Notes: a model not told the origin generated them from the letters alone. Shown: positions 12,301-23,649, counted from the first letter of the stretch. The stretch is DNA of 64,000 nt from Acholoe squamosa (GCA_949317995.1 OX439037.1:54780080-54844079); one strand, 5' to 3'. Program-made: numbers and translations.

Positions 12301-15113
12301 TATAAGTGGCTGTCTGGGACGCCCAAAAGGGATTTATGGAGTGAAACCACGGCTCACATATAAGCAAATGTATTTTTTTTGTAAATCCTTTAGCAGTATT
12401 TGATAGTTCAAAGTATGCCAAATGTGGCTCACCCCACAGGTGCACACATTGCCATAGATTTGATATCAGCGGTTTTGTTTGTGAGTTCATCTACTTTCAG
12501 TTCCCCAAACCCTAACTGATGTACACTCTTAAGGTCCAAGCAGTTTCTGTAATTGATAAATAGGGGAAATGAGTGTCATTAGATACATGACATATGGTGT
12601 AATACTATTAAGGAAAGCTAGGAGGAAAGACATTGACATGGGATGGAATTGAAAATATAGTCTTCTTGTACTATGGTAACTCCATATTTTACCATGGATT
12701 GATCTCAGTCTCGATTTGCCAATATTGAGACGATACTCAGTCAATTCTGGACGGTATTGTAAATCACTGGTATCTTTTGTTTTAGTGAATCCAGTAGGGC
12801 CTACTGCTGAGCAAGTCAAAGCTGTTCTAGTTATACATTATGCTTGCCTTTCATGACACAGCCATCTGAATATTTCACCACTGCACTGGGGCGGATGCAG
12901 TTGCACAAATTAACATAAGCCCTTAGGCGTCAATCCGTCCTTAAAGGCTGGCTATGAGGGCTCTCATTTAAGGATTAAAGGGTGTCCACAAGGGCTTCTG
13001 TGTTTCTAACAATTAACAAGGGTCCGGGTCACATTAGGTAGAGTTAGTCGTTGAAGGAGGTCGGACGTGCACTCTGTTTGAGTGCTTATTGACGTCGGGA
13101 AGGGATAGATAATAATTACCCCCCACCACCCACCAACATTTCTCCCCATCTCCCTACCGCACAGACCCACCACCATACGACGCTGCTCTCGTCCTCCGAT
13201 GGTCCCCTGAGGGCCCATACGCTGAGCAGCTCGCCTAATGACTCGTCCTAACGAACCCCACTTGATCCCCGGCCAAGTCCCTTTGTTGTCTGTTCTAGAC
13301 TAGACACGACGTGAGCATCTGTGAGCAATTGTTTCCAGTGGTGATCGCTCCCCTGGGCAGCTCATTCTCCGCACATAACTTTTACCTTTGATGGCGCTTA
13401 GGAAGCAGATGAAAGGTAAGCCTTGCTGTGGAGTGTTGTAGCTAAAATACGATTTAACCCATCACGGGCCACATAGTGAATTATTGTATCATGCCTATTT
13501 GTTGTCATGATTCATCCATGTATACGGAATTGTGTAGTCTTTGCCAACTGCATTCATCCATCATGTCGATCTCATTAGAATGTACAATTTCGACTGGTTG
13601 AAGCTATCGAGTATATCGCGCTAGTACTTCATTGCACGTCGAGGCGTTATGTGGCCCTCGTTAGGTTAACCTCGTTTCCCTAAAAATGGAGCTAGCATAT
13701 GTTGGCCCATACAGGTAGCCTATTAGGAGTATATATGTAGTGTATTCTCTAAGGTGCCTAACTCTCCCCTCTTTTAGTGGCCCTTCTTCATAGACACCGG
13801 TTCTTTTTTCCCATGAATTTCTGTTTGTATTTGTTTATATCAGTTTCTTTGTCTTAATGTATGAATGTCAGTTTTCTTGTCTTAATGTATGTATGTCCAT
13901 TCTTCATAAAGAATGTTAACAGAATGATAATATGTCCTGCTTTATAGGGGTGGAGAGTGGTATCTTTGCCTCCTCCTCCATGAGGAGCATGCATACCTAC
14001 ATGGCATGAGGATGAGAGGTGATGCCTTAGTGGCCTCTAGTCGGCTCTAATACCGTTGGGACCCGGTCAACAAATGCCCGGACCATACACGGATACCCAC
14101 TAACCCTGATGAAGCCCGGCGCCGCAGCTAAGGGCTCTTCGTCGGCCAGAGAGCAAATGAAACTGCGACCAATATGATGAATTATCAGGGACTTAGGGGT
14201 GGGCTAAGGCGCTGGGAGCTGAGCTGGAGAGGGGCCATGGGTGTCGTGTCAGCATGCAGTGGAGAAGCTACCGAGCAAACAATGCTTTGCAGGGGCAGCC
14301 TCTTTGGGCGTGCCAAAGACGGCGGATGCAGGCCCAGCAATCTCAAGTGTTAGCTCAGCTGCAACCTCAAAGTCTACTGATTTTGTCCCTCCAGGGGGTA
14401 CATAGGACGCATATAAAGGTATCATGCTATAGGATGTCACCTCCTCTCTGACAGGCCAGATGTGACTGTCAGAGGAGCACTTTGAAATGTCCTTAGCCTT
14501 GAAATTTCTCTCAGAATGTTTTGTATCTTATGTACTTGTCCTTTCCAGCATTACATTTTCTTAGGCCATTCTTGGGATGGGATCTCAGTGAAGGGTTTTG
14601 ATACGATGTTGGTGATGTCTAAACTGACATATGACGTTGTATATGTATTTTTCACACTGTTTTATGTCATTGGCTCGAATTTGGCTAGTTTACACCAGAG
14701 CAGAATAGTGCTCCATCTCTGAAAAAGACGTAGGTTTATAGAACTCAGGTTGAGTAATACCTGTTTCTTTAGCTGCTTAGTTGACCTGTATCAAAGTTCT
14801 ACGAGTTGAAGCTAACTTCTGCTATCGCATATAGTGATATGGAGTGCTTGTGCCACAAATAAATGTAGACACTATGTACGGGATTGTTGTTGTTCAAAAT
14901 GCCAGAGTACAATAAGACCATGAGAGTACGTGCATGAGATACATAATTCAGGAGGGCTCAAGGTTATGTGTCAATTCTTATCATTTGGTGCTGTACAATA
15001 GCATTAGTACAGAAGGGCATTAGTTTCTACATGACCTTTTGCCTACTTGATATACATACAGCACCTGTGGTATTCATTTGATGTTCTCTATATCTATAAG
15101 CCGAGGGAGAATA

Positions 15114-15116
<3 letters not shown>
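9356..15116. other. Non-coding region with GC-rich islands
   Basis: No supportable gene. Relatively GC-rich and CpG-containing islands lie at about 9380-9660, 11157-11720, 13010-13400 and 14040-14180. Several contain GAGCAGCTC or GAGCTGCTC (9426, 9640, 11387, 13224). The rest is AT-rich unique-looking sequence. A short direct duplication (TCTTAATGTATG) occurs at 13853-13895. The islands could be regulatory or remnants of repeats; the sequence alone does not decide. Confidence 0.4.

Positions 15117-15182
<66 letters not shown>
15117..15182. repeat. (AT)n microsatellite
   Basis: An uninterrupted AT dinucleotide run of about 33 units. Length is likely polymorphic and assembly-sensitive. Confidence 0.98.
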
Positions 15183-15186
<4 letters not shown>

Positions 15187-15329
15187 AAACATCATTACCG
15201 TTTCATAGGAAATGATTTTCCGCAATATTTTATTACGCCAACCTTTCCATATGCACATAAAACTCTTGTGTAGTTAATTTTGTCATGCCTGAATTGGCCG
15301 TGAACTTACTCTTCCTTTCTCCCTTTTAG

Positions 15330-15484
15330 GGGCATACATTGTATCACGTGTCATGGCCTTTCGTCATTTTGCTATGGCTCATGAACGCAATGCTGGTCCT
15401 ATGGAGTTGGTACACCCTCGGAGGGTCATTCTGATGACTTATTGCAGTGCTGGCGATAAGACTAATCAGCACTGTATTTGTTGA
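15330..15484 (+). CDS. Possible terminal coding exon of a host gene (partial)
   Basis: A pyrimidine-rich tract followed by TTTTAG ends at 15329, a good splice-acceptor arrangement. From 15330 a frame stays open for 51 codons to TGA at 15482-15484. AATAAA follows at 15492-15497, as expected for a 3' terminal exon with a very short 3' UTR. The acceptor would enter with two bases completing a split codon. The peptide (ending in NQHCIC) is not recognised as a family. No upstream exons were identified, since an (AT)n run and unannotated DNA precede it. The retroelement LTR begins 132 bp after the stop codon. This is a prediction from signal order only. Confidence 0.3.
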
Positions 15485-15612
15485 TCCTGACAATAAAGAA
15501 ATATGAATCTGTATTGGTCATGCATCTCTTAATGGGTTAAGGTCATGTGGGTGCTGTCATCTGAAACAGAAAACTGCTCTCAGGGATTCTTTTCCATTTC
15601 TGTACCAGTAGT

Positions 15613-15616
15613 AACG
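15613..15616. other. Target-site duplication, left copy (AACG)
   Basis: AACG immediately precedes the TG of the 5' LTR, and AACG immediately follows the CA of the 3' LTR (32707-32710). A 4-bp duplication is within the range for Ty3/Gypsy integrases and shows the two LTRs belong to one insertion. Confidence 0.85.
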
Positions 15617-16339
15617 TGTTTTGTCATCAATAGCCAATAATTATAATGAACGGGTATAACAGGGTACACTTGTGTAGGTATTTATTGTATGCTGCATTAT
15701 GTGTGTATTTATTATATGCTATATTGGAGAGTGCTATGGGAGTCCTGTATAGGGTTTATGGTAGTATAGAGTTTATGGTAGGCTGTGGAATGTGTAGACG
15801 GAGGGGAGTCGACGAGATCTGGTCAGGTAGATTCTGTAGAGGGGGAGGGGGGAATACGGGTGAGCCAAACATCGGCGTCTGAAAGGTGTGAGGGGTTGGT
15901 AAGAGATAGGGAGGAGTTAGTATTGTGGGAGCAGCCGAGGAGGCAACACATACTCCTGGAGTAGACGAGGATGAAGCTGTTTAGTATTTAGTATTACACT
16001 TAGCCAATGTAAGAACGGATTGAACAGGATCTCTATGGCACTTATACCTCTCCAGTAGCATCGGATTGTTAAACATGAACTGCTTGTATGAATAGACTGA
16101 TGTCGTTGAAGCTGTACAACCATGAGTGGACTCATCATCAGCTGTAACTGTGAATAACCAATGAACAATAAATGGTGACTTGTATCGGCGTCTTGGTGTT
16201 GGTTAAAAGGATGGGCTGAGCCAACATCATACCACTAGAGTTAGTCTTCCCAAATACGTGAGAATAGCGGAGTGAGCTGATAATAACTACACAACTTATA
16301 CCACATTGATATACATATAAACACAACCCACACAGCCCA
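15617..16339 (+). repeat. 5' LTR
   Basis: 723 bp, starting TGTTTTGTC and ending ACAGCCCA, and repeated 16,367 bases downstream with no difference found by eye. A direct repeat GTATTTATTRTATGCT (15678-15693, 15705-15720) and a TATA-like AT-rich stretch lie in the presumed U3. AATAAA at 16167-16172 is followed about 20 bases later by a GT-rich run (16186-16204), a plausible poly(A) site. A 78-codon ATG ORF with a hydrophobic N-terminal half (15646-15882) lies inside the LTR; I see no reason to call it a gene. Confidence 0.96.
16167..16172 (+). terminator. LTR polyadenylation signal
   Basis: AATAAA with a GT-rich downstream element at 16186-16204. The identical signal in the 3' LTR (32534-32539) would terminate the genomic transcript. 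Confidence 0.55.
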
Positions 16340-16341
16340 GA

Positions 16342-16350
16342 TGGTGGAGA
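16342..16350 (+). other. Candidate primer binding site (tRNA-Ala)
   Basis: TGGTGGAGA starts 2 bases after the LTR. It is complementary to the 3' end of common metazoan tRNA-Ala (UGC/CGC) including CCA. The match stops after 9 bases, shorter than many PBSs, so the primer identity is tentative. The position is right and there is no competing TGG closer to the LTR end. Confidence 0.4.
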
Positions 16351-16378
16351 ATTAGTGGTTGGGCTTATCATTGTACTG

Positions 16379-19270
16379 ATGAGCGGCTCGCCGTACCCGA
16401 TACCTAACAGCTCAGACGCTGGATGTGACTCAGCGGCATCGCCACACACTGACAGTAGTGACGGTGTGGAAGTCTATACTATCATACCTGCAGCGCGCAC
16501 ATTGCCTGGGAATGCAGCAGTAGCACATAGTGGTGTAGCAGAGGGACAGGGTGGAAGATCCGGAGTGAGTGAAGCGGGACCTGATCAATCACGTGTCACT
16601 CTTAGATCGGATCACACACATGTGCATGTGCAATTAGGACCCAGGTCGCAAGTGGTGCTTTTGCCTGGAGAGGAGGTGTCTAGAGAGATTGAATTCCCCG
16701 TGGCTCGGTCAGAGGAGGAGCGGGCGTCGTCTCAAAGGGATCCCAAGTCTGGGGGGACGTCTGGCCTACAATTGTCTACTGCGGCTGATTCTGAACCAGC
16801 AGGGTCGGTGGTGGTGGACGATACCTCTGGACCATTCTCAGCATTGGGAGTGGAGAACGAGCATCAGTCATCTGCGGCAGAGTCGGAGACCAGGGCTGAT
16901 ATTTCTAGTGATGGGCAACAGGCGGCGGTTCAGGAGCACACAGTGAGTGCTGATGCAGGGGAACGGCCTGATAATCTCTGCAAAGGATGGACGACAGGAG
17001 ACAGATTAGTGAATTATAAGTATTTTTCGACGCCCATTGCTAGGAGCTCCAGTATTAATTTCTGTAAGGCTACTCCTAGGTGCCTTGAGTTTGAGGGTAC
17101 AGCGGACCAGGGACAAGTCAGACGCGCATCTGAGGGGGATGTGGCGGATATTGGTGATGAGGATTTGAATTTTGAAGCGATTGCAACGTCATTGGGGTTA
17201 ATTGAGCCAGTACATGAAGGCGGACAGGTGGATGAGAGTGGAACACAGGATGGTCATGAGAATGAGGGGGACGCACATGAGGAGAATGATCCAGTAGACG
17301 GGGCGTCTACGGTGGTGGCAGTGCCGGGACAAAGCGAGGACGTCGGTGAGAAGACACAGGAACAGGGGTCGGAGGCCTGTGGTGATTCACAAGGGGGGAG
17401 TGCAGGATTGCTACCGTCTGGTTTCTTGGTGGTTGTTGAGAATGGGAGAAAGTTAAGTGATAAGGACTTGGTGGGTCAGGATGAGAATGGTGGAGTTGGA
17501 CAGGATTGGACAAGCTGTACTACACCGGTTGTTACAGGTGATCAAAGTGGCAGTCGTCTGGGAGAGTCTGTGAGTAAAACAAGGGTGGATGAAGTTATTG
17601 CAGGTCTGCAGAACACTAATATTAGGGTACGACGGAGCATAGAGAGGGGGAGAGCCATATTGGAACAGGAGCTGAGATATCGGCAGGCCATTGATGGGGA
17701 AGAGCCGCCCGCGAGGCTGGAGATAGACCGGGAGCGTGTAGCACGAAGGGAGAGATTTTTGAACGACACTGTAAATTGGAGGAAGGTAACTGCGAATATC
17801 CGCTCAGGCAATAGTACAGGTCGTACTACAGATGAGGGGCATTTAAATAATGTTCTAAATAGCCATCTTCAGACTGATGTTTCGGGTGACTGGGAGGATT
17901 GGTGGGCTCGGAGAGCGGACGAAAAGAGAAGACGGCAGATAGAAAGGGAGGCCCGGGAGGAAGCCGCTGAGGGCTCCGTAGCTGCAGGTGTTGGAACTGG
18001 TGTACAGGGGAACGATAGTGAAGAGAGCTCAGTGGGTGATTTGGATGCGGAGAAACAGGTGGAGGAGGATATTGCACCTATTATTGGTTCTGAAGACGAC
18101 GACATGGCGCCTAGTCCGAATGTTAAACTACCATCCTTCAATGGGGAGCCTGGGGAGGATTATCGGAGATATTTCAAGGAATTGAATGGAATGCAAAAGC
18201 TATTTGGATGGTCTCCGGATCAACATCTTGAGTATGCAAAATTGGGCTTGAAGAAGGGGGCATCGAAATGGATGGATGGTATTCCAGAGGGGGAAAAGGA
18301 TACTTTGGACAAAGTAGTGGCTATAGTGAAGAGGGTTTTTGAAGACAAAAGGCCACTGTGGCAGAAACATAGGGATTTGCACTGTCTGAAGCAGGAAAAG
18401 GGACAGTCGGTCTGGGACTTCGCATTGAAAATAAAGGAATATGACGAGTTGGATGTTCCTGATGTCATCAAATTGTCAGTCTTTGTGGGGGGTTTGCTTC
18501 CGCCCATTGATAAGGACCTGATGAAACACAATGCTGATTCTTTTGAAGAGGCTCTCAGACTGGCGTCTTATTGGGAAAATGTGGAGAAGGGCAGGAACTC
18601 CAAAGGTGTGGCGCAGCTACACATGCTAGAGTCTGAGGGGACTCGGGATGGAGCATGTGGGGACGATCAATTCGATCCTAAAGAGTATGCTAGAGAACAA
18701 ACTAAAGCAGTGGTGGAGATGTGCACTATGGAATATAGACGGGGGCTCAGAGAGATGGAACATGGACGGGAGAATCAGCAGGGACAATATGCTGGAAGGG
18801 GTGGTAACTCACAAGGGCAGTATCAGGCGCAGGCGGGCAGAGGGACTGGCGCGGGAACATATGGTCAGAATAGGCAGTTTGCTACAGGCGGTGGAGGCCG
18901 AGGATGGAATTATCAAGGGGGACGCGGTGGAAATCAATATAACGCGTCTCAGTATTTCAATAACAGGTTTCAGGGACAGAGATACACAGGAGGAAGCAGG
19001 CAGGGTCAACAGGGGGATGATAAAGGTCAGAGAAGAGCACAGGAATATGCTAGGATGATGGGAGATGCAGGAGAGAGTCAGAAAGGAGGAGGGGCAATCT
19101 ATTGCTTAATTCATGACTCTACTACACATTCTACAGAGGAGTGCACGTTTTTGAAGAAATACAGGGATCAGCTGTCATCCTCTCAGCAGAACAGAGACCA
19201 ACGAGATCAGGGAAATGATGTTCGCAGGCCGGGAAACGGGCACAACGGCTCATTCCTACCCCAGAATTAA
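16379..19270 (+). CDS. gag: Gag polyprotein (capsid plus CHHC zinc knuckle)
   Basis: The structural protein that would assemble the particle and bind genomic RNA. The first ATG in the frame (16379) gives 963 residues; the frame is also open a short way upstream. Residues 1-580 are acidic, Ser/Gly/Glu-rich and unrecognised, an unusually long N-terminal extension. From about 584 to 735 is a retrotransposon-type capsid domain beginning LPSFNGEPGE, with conserved-looking W631 and hydrophobic helices. Residues about 785-890 are Gly/Gln/Arg-rich with RGG-like repeats, probably RNA binding. A CX2HX4HX4C knuckle (C909, H912, H917, C922) follows, a form known in Gypsy nucleocapsids. The ORF ends in TAA at 19268 after overlapping the pol frame. 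A shorter homologue of the capsid N-terminus is encoded at 25138-25479. Confidence 0.93.
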   Translation: MSGSPYPIPNSSDAGCDSAASPHTDSSDGVEVYTIIPAARTLPGNAAVAHSGVAEGQGGRSGVSEAGPDQSRVTLRSDHTHVHVQLGPRSQVVLLPGEEVSREIEFPVARSEEERASSQRDPKSGGTSGLQLSTAADSEPAGSVVVDDTSGPFSALGVENEHQSSAAESETRADISSDGQQAAVQEHTVSADAGERPDNLCKGWTTGDRLVNYKYFSTPIARSSSINFCKATPRCLEFEGTADQGQVRRASEGDVADIGDEDLNFEAIATSLGLIEPVHEGGQVDESGTQDGHENEGDAHEENDPVDGASTVVAVPGQSEDVGEKTQEQGSEACGDSQGGSAGLLPSGFLVVVENGRKLSDKDLVGQDENGGVGQDWTSCTTPVVTGDQSGSRLGESVSKTRVDEVIAGLQNTNIRVRRSIERGRAILEQELRYRQAIDGEEPPARLEIDRERVARRERFLNDTVNWRKVTANIRSGNSTGRTTDEGHLNNVLNSHLQTDVSGDWEDWWARRADEKRRRQIEREAREEAAEGSVAAGVGTGVQGNDSEESSVGDLDAEKQVEEDIAPIIGSEDDDMAPSPNVKLPSFNGEPGEDYRRYFKELNGMQKLFGWSPDQHLEYAKLGLKKGASKWMDGIPEGEKDTLDKVVAIVKRVFEDKRPLWQKHRDLHCLKQEKGQSVWDFALKIKEYDELDVPDVIKLSVFVGGLLPPIDKDLMKHNADSFEEALRLASYWENVEKGRNSKGVAQLHMLESEGTRDGACGDDQFDPKEYAREQTKAVVEMCTMEYRRGLREMEHGRENQQGQYAGRGGNSQGQYQAQAGRGTGAGTYGQNRQFATGGGGRGWNYQGGRGGNQYNASQYFNNRFQGQRYTGGSRQGQQGDDKGQRRAQEYARMMGDAGESQKGGGAIYCLIHDSTTHSTEECTFLKKYRDQLSSSQQNRDQRDQGNDVRRPGNGHNGSFLPQN
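19231..19237 (+). promoter_or_regulatory. -1 ribosomal frameshift site GGGAAAC
   Basis: The heptamer G GGA AAC fits X XXY YYZ in the gag reading phase and lies inside the 52-base gag/pol overlap (19219-19270). The pol frame is -1 relative to gag, exactly the shift this heptamer would produce. The same heptamer serves gag-pro frameshifting in some betaretroviruses. A downstream pairing between a CCCC run (19259-19262) and a GGGG run (about 19282-19285) is possible but weak; I cannot evaluate a pseudoknot. Confidence 0.8.
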
Positions 19271-22200
19271 ATTTGATTTCAGGGGATGGGTCGGGAAACA
19301 GGGGATCAAAAGACAAAGCGCCATGGTTGGTTCAGTGTACTATTGACGAGAATACATACAGATGTTTAGTGGACACGGGCGCGTCTGATTGTTTTATAGC
19401 ACGGACAATTGTGAGTAGTATAGGTGAGACAGCAATTTGGGACAGGCAGCCATCTCAATTGGGGAAGGTGCGTCTGGGGGACAAAACATCATTACAAGTT
19501 TATGAGACGGTGCGACTGCAGTGTTTTATGGATGGTGCTTGCATATACTATGATTTTAATGTGGTGGATTCACTGGCTTATGATATTGTGCTGGGACGTA
19601 ATTTTCTGATTGACGCAAGGGCACAGATTATAGCTATAGATGGAAAGGTACGTCTATTTACTGAGGATCCGGTCTCAATTGAAGTAGCGGCGATTTTGGA
19701 CCCATGGGAGGAAAGATTGGTGACGGTGAAAGGATGGGATGTTGCGGCTGAAAGGGTTGGAACAACGGTCTTGTTGAGGCCATCTAATTTGGCGGTGGTA
19801 GCTGCGGATGGTGCGGTGAATTATGTGGGGAAGAAATGGTATATGAAAATTGCTAATCTCTCTGACAGGCAAGTGTATGTGGATACAACTGAGGTTATAG
19901 CATACGCGGAAGACATAGATGAACCGGAACTTAATTTGCTGGAGGTAATTGATACAGCTAATGTTGGCAGGGATAGAAAGGATGAGGCTCGTGAGATTGT
20001 GGCACGATGTAATGGAGACCGGCGGGAGAATGGTCAAGATGCTAGGAGAGGGTCAGAGCATCGGCAGGATCCTCAGGACAGTGGTGGTGGATGTGGTGTT
20101 TTTACCTTAAGTGAGCAGGAGAGGCTGGATAAAATTGAGAAGATCAGGGGCCTTGATTTGGGTGACACTATGATGACGCTGGAGGAGCAGAAGGTATTCA
20201 GAGAAATGTTGGTGGTCAACATGGACACTATAGCATTTTCTATGAAGGAGTTGGGTCATTGTTCATTGGCTCCAATGAAAATAAGGGTCGATGAGTCCAA
20301 GGGTCCGTGTATGGCACGACCATACAGGTATTCTCCTCAGAAAATGGATATTATTGATGAACAGGTGAGGGAATTGTTAAAGTTGGGAATTATTGAGCCC
20401 AGTGACAGCGTCTGGAGAAGTCCGTTGGTGGTAGTGCAGAAGAAGGATGGAAAGGCTAGATTATGTACAGACTATCGCATGTTGAATCTTATTACGGCGG
20501 ATGACACATATCCTATGCCCACAGCCAGAAGCATGTTTTTGTATATGGCATACAGAAAGCCTATAATCTTTACAGCCATGGATTTGCTCAGTGGGTATCA
20601 TCAGTGCGATTTACATCATGACAGCAGGCAATATTCAGCATTTGAATCACCCTCGGGAGTTTGGCAATGGACGAGGATGCCGTTTGGTATGAAGCAGAGC
20701 CCATGGCAATTTACTAAGATTATGTCATTAGCACTAGGAGGCTTAATACCACGTACTTGTCTAGCCTACCTAGACGATATCATTATCTTTGATCCGGATG
20801 TGGACAGCCATATTACTAATGTCGGCAGAGTATTGGCAGCTTTAGGTAAAGCAGGTTTAACAGTGAAGCCGGAAAAGTGTGAGTGGGGCAAAGCGGAAAT
20901 TAAGTTTTTGGGACACATTATTAATGCTGAAGGAGTGCAGACACAGTCTAAAGTGATCAGAAAGGTGCAGGAGTTTGGCAGACCTTATAATGAACATACA
21001 ACTAGATCCTTTCTGGGGCTTTGTAATTATTACAGGAGTTTTATTCCTAACTATGCTGTTTTGTCGATGCCTCTGAATAATTTGTTGAAAATCAAGGTGC
21101 CATTTAAGTGGACAGATGAGTGTGAGGTGTCATTCAAGAAAATACAAGCAGCATTAGCGAGCACACCGTTATTGGTACATCCAGAGATCGGGGGTCACTT
21201 TTATGTTTTAACAGATGCTTCGGATGGCGCGTGTGGAGCGGCCATCTGTATAAAAAGGGATGGATTGCTGAGACCGGTAACATATTATGGGTATACATTT
21301 ACAAAGGCTGAAAGAAACTACACTATAACAGAGAAAGAAGGCCTAGCTGTTATAAGAGTATTGAAGAAATTTGAGGATATGCTGACTGGGGCTAAGATCA
21401 CGATAATAACAGACCATCAACCATTAATACCTTTGCTTCAACAAGCCAGTAAGGCTCCATCCAAAAGGTTGACTAGATGGGGTTTAGCAATGACTGACTT
21501 TGACTATGAGATTAGGTATGAGCCGGGAGCCACTCACTACCTGCCGGATTTTATATCCAGAGTGCCGTTGGCAGTGGGACAGGATACACCTGGCGAGGAG
21601 TCGGGGGAGTTTGAGCCTGAGGTGGGATGTGAGTTACTCGTGATGGAACTGGTAGGGGAGGAATTGGATAGGGAAACCTTCATTCAGGAGCAGTGGAAGG
21701 ATGGATTCTGCAGGGGGATGATGAGATATTTGGCGGGAGATGAATTGCCAGTGGATGAGGAAAAGGCGCGAGGGATTTTACATAATGCTGATTTTATGGG
21801 TATGAAGGATGGATTGTTATGCAAGTATATAAAACCAGCTAGAAAGAGGGGTGGGCCTATAGCTGACTTAAACCCAAGGATAGTGGTGCCTAAGGCTATG
21901 GTGAATAGAGTGCTCTATCTCATGCATGATGATATTATGTGCGGAGGACATGTGGGAACAGTGGCGCTGAATACAAAAGTACAGGCTCGGTTTTATTGGA
22001 AAAATATGATGGTGGACATAGCTAGGTACGTGTGGCTATGTGAAAGGTGCGCGTTGAGAAAAAGAGCACCTCACTTTAGAGCCAAGGCAAGATCATGGGA
22101 TACGCCGGATTATCCATGGCAAGTGATACAGACAGATTTTGTTGGGCCACTGCGTAGATCCAAAGAAGGTTATAAATATATCATGACCTTCATAGACCTT

Positions 22201-23649
22201 CTGACGGGATGGCCGGAGGCATTCTGTACTAAAGACACAACTGCGCACACGGCAGCTGGGGTGTTTCTACGGGAGATCGTGTGTAGGTACGGCAAGGTGG
22301 AAGTGCTGTGCAGCGACAGAGGGTCTACATATATGGGTCAGGTTTTTCGTGAGGTTACAGCTAGATTATCAACCAAACAGAGGTTTACGTCTTCTAGGAA
22401 TCCGACCGGAAATGCCAGGGTTGAAAGATTGCATAAGTCATTAGAGGATACGATAGGATGCTATGTGACCGAGGATCATGAACACTGGCCAGAACTGTTA
22501 CCCATTGCATTGTGGACAGTGCGCTCCAATATTAGTATGAGGACGGGGTTTTCACCATATGCACTACAATTCGGGAGGGATCCAGTGGCTATGTCCTTTG
22601 CTGAGGAAAGGCCACTGCCTAAAGTTCCATCTGAGAGGGATTGGTTTCTTAGAACAAATCATAGCATACAGTTATTACAAGAGGCGGCCAACGCTCATAC
22701 TGTTAGGTATGAGGAGCAGCTCAGACGTAGATTGGATGGACGGGCTCGACCTGTATCTTTTATAGAGGGGGAGTGGGTATATTACTATGATCCGAAATGC
22801 GCGGTGAATAATACATCGAAGTTTGCTGGTAGATACACAGGGCCACACAGGATAATAGAGGTGGTGGGGGATAACAGGGTGAGGTTGAGAGCAGTGAAGA
22901 CGGGCAAAGAGATACCTCACTTGGTAAATGTGAATAAACTGAAGAGAGCATACAAAGGGGAGGGTGAAAATGACGAAGGAGTAGCCAAAGATGAGAGGTC
23001 TGTGGAAGTGGATAAGTCAGAAGTGGAATCACAAGTGGATAAAGAAGACATAGGACATGAGAACCCGAGAGGGGTGACTGAGGTGGAACATCCTTCATCT
23101 GGTCTGGAGGATACAGCGTTAGCGGGCGCTGATAAGGAGGACAAATTGAATACGTCAGACGACGATAGAAGTGCACATGAGAAAAAGAGAGAGGTGGCCG
23201 GAGCTGGACCGCGCGCACCTATACAGGAATCTGATAATGAGAAAGATGGAGTTGTACGGCGAGATAGCCGGGAGAAACACAGGCAGGAAGCTGTGGTCGA
23301 TAATTGGTGTAAAAAGAAAGGGTTACAGGATAGTGATATTGATAAGGTCGAGGGTGGCCGAAGACAGGATAATGAAGAGAAAAGGAAGGGTAGAGTGAGA
23401 AATGTTGAGGTGAAGAGACAGATGGACGAAGAAAGAGAGAGAGAAGAATTGGAGAGAAGACAGAAGAGAAAAGAGAGAGAGGATAGAGCTGAGAAGAGAC
23501 GGAGGCAAAGAGATAGGAGAGCGCAATTGGCTGCAGGGGCTATTATGAGTGAGGAATCTAGCAGTGAACATATCATTCCAAAGGGACCGATTTGTAAGCA
23601 TCACAGGAGAGGCAGAGAGGAGCTCAGCTCATCCAGCGATGGAGAATAG
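19237..23649 (+). CDS. pol: Pol polyprotein: protease, RT, RNase H, integrase, charged tail
   Basis: Made by -1 frameshifting from gag. Residues are numbered from the codon at 19273, giving 1458. Aspartic protease: DTGAS at 34-38 and VLGRNFL near 106-112. Reverse transcriptase: catalytic D437 in FTAMDLLSGYHQ, MPFGMKQSP at 469-477, and YLDD at 499-502. RNase H: D648, E689 and D714 are the likely active-site acids. Integrase: zinc ligands H885, H893, C923, C926, catalytic D955, D1015 and E1051 (35 residues between the last two), then a GPY/F-like module (RYTGPH, 1187-1192). There is no chromodomain. Residues about 1229-1458 form an extra tail, first acidic, then a long Arg/Lys/Glu helix-like segment (about 1370-1417), then Ser-rich. 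All visible catalytic residues are intact. Confidence 0.95.
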   Translation, partial: RAQRLIPTPELNLISGDGSGNRGSKDKAPWLVQCTIDENTYRCLVDTGASDCFIARTIVSSIGETAIWDRQPSQLGKVRLGDKTSLQVYETVRLQCFMDGACIYYDFNVVDSLAYDIVLGRNFLIDARAQIIAIDGKVRLFTEDPVSIEVAAILDPWEERLVTVKGWDVAAERVGTTVLLRPSNLAVVAADGAVNYVGKKWYMKIANLSDRQVYVDTTEVIAYAEDIDEPELNLLEVIDTANVGRDRKDEAREIVARCNGDRRENGQDARRGSEHRQDPQDSGGGCGVFTLSEQERLDKIEKIRGLDLGDTMMTLEEQKVFREMLVVNMDTIAFSMKELGHCSLAPMKIRVDESKGPCMARPYRYSPQKMDIIDEQVRELLKLGIIEPSDSVWRSPLVVVQKKDGKARLCTDYRMLNLITADDTYPMPTARSMFLYMAYRKPIIFTAMDLLSGYHQCDLHHDSRQYSAFESPSGVWQWTRMPFGMKQSPWQFTKIMSLALGGLIPRTCLAYLDDIIIFDPDVDSHITNVGRVLAALGKAGLTVKPEKCEWGKAEIKFLGHIINAEGVQTQSKVIRKVQEFGRPYNEHTTRSFLGLCNYYRSFIPNYAVLSMPLNNLLKIKVPFKWTDECEVSFKKIQAALASTPLLVHPEIGGHFYVLTDASDGACGAAICIKRDGLLRPVTYYGYTFTKAERNYTITEKEGLAVIRVLKKFEDMLTGAKITIITDHQPLIPLLQQASKAPSKRLTRWGLAMTDFDYEIRYEPGATHYLPDFISRVPLAVGQDTPGEESGEFEPEVGCELLVMELVGEELDRETFIQEQWKDGFCRGMMRYLAGDELPVDEEKARGILHNADFMGMKDGLLCKYIKPARKRGGPIADLNPRIVVPKAMVNRVLYLMHDDIMCGGHVGTVALNTKVQARFYWKNMMVDIARYVWLCERCALRKRAPHFRAKARSWDTPDYPWQVIQTDFVGPLRRSKEGYKYIMTFIDLLTGWPEAFCTKDTTAHTAAGVFLREIVCRYGKVEVLCSDRGSTYMGQVFREVTARLSTKQRFTSSRNPTGNARVERLHKSLEDTIGCYVTEDHEHWPELLPIALWTVRSNISMRTGFSPYALQFGRDPVAMSFAEERPLPKVPSERDWFLRTNHSIQLLQEAANAHTVRYEEQLRRRLDGRARPVSFIEGEWVYYYDPKCAVNNTSKFAGRYTGPHRIIEVVGDNRVRLRAVKTGKEIPHLVNVNKLKRAYKGEGENDEGVAKDERSVEVDKSEVESQVDKEDIGHENPRGVTEVEHPSSGLEDTALAGADKEDKLNTSDDDRSAHEKKREVAGAGPRAPIQESDNEKDGVVRRDSREKHRQEAVVDNWCKKKGLQDSDIDKVEGGRRQDNEEKRKGRVRNVEVKRQMDEEREREELERRQKRKEREDRAEKRRRQRDRRAQLAAGAIMSEESSSEHIIPKGPICKHHRRGREELSSSSDGE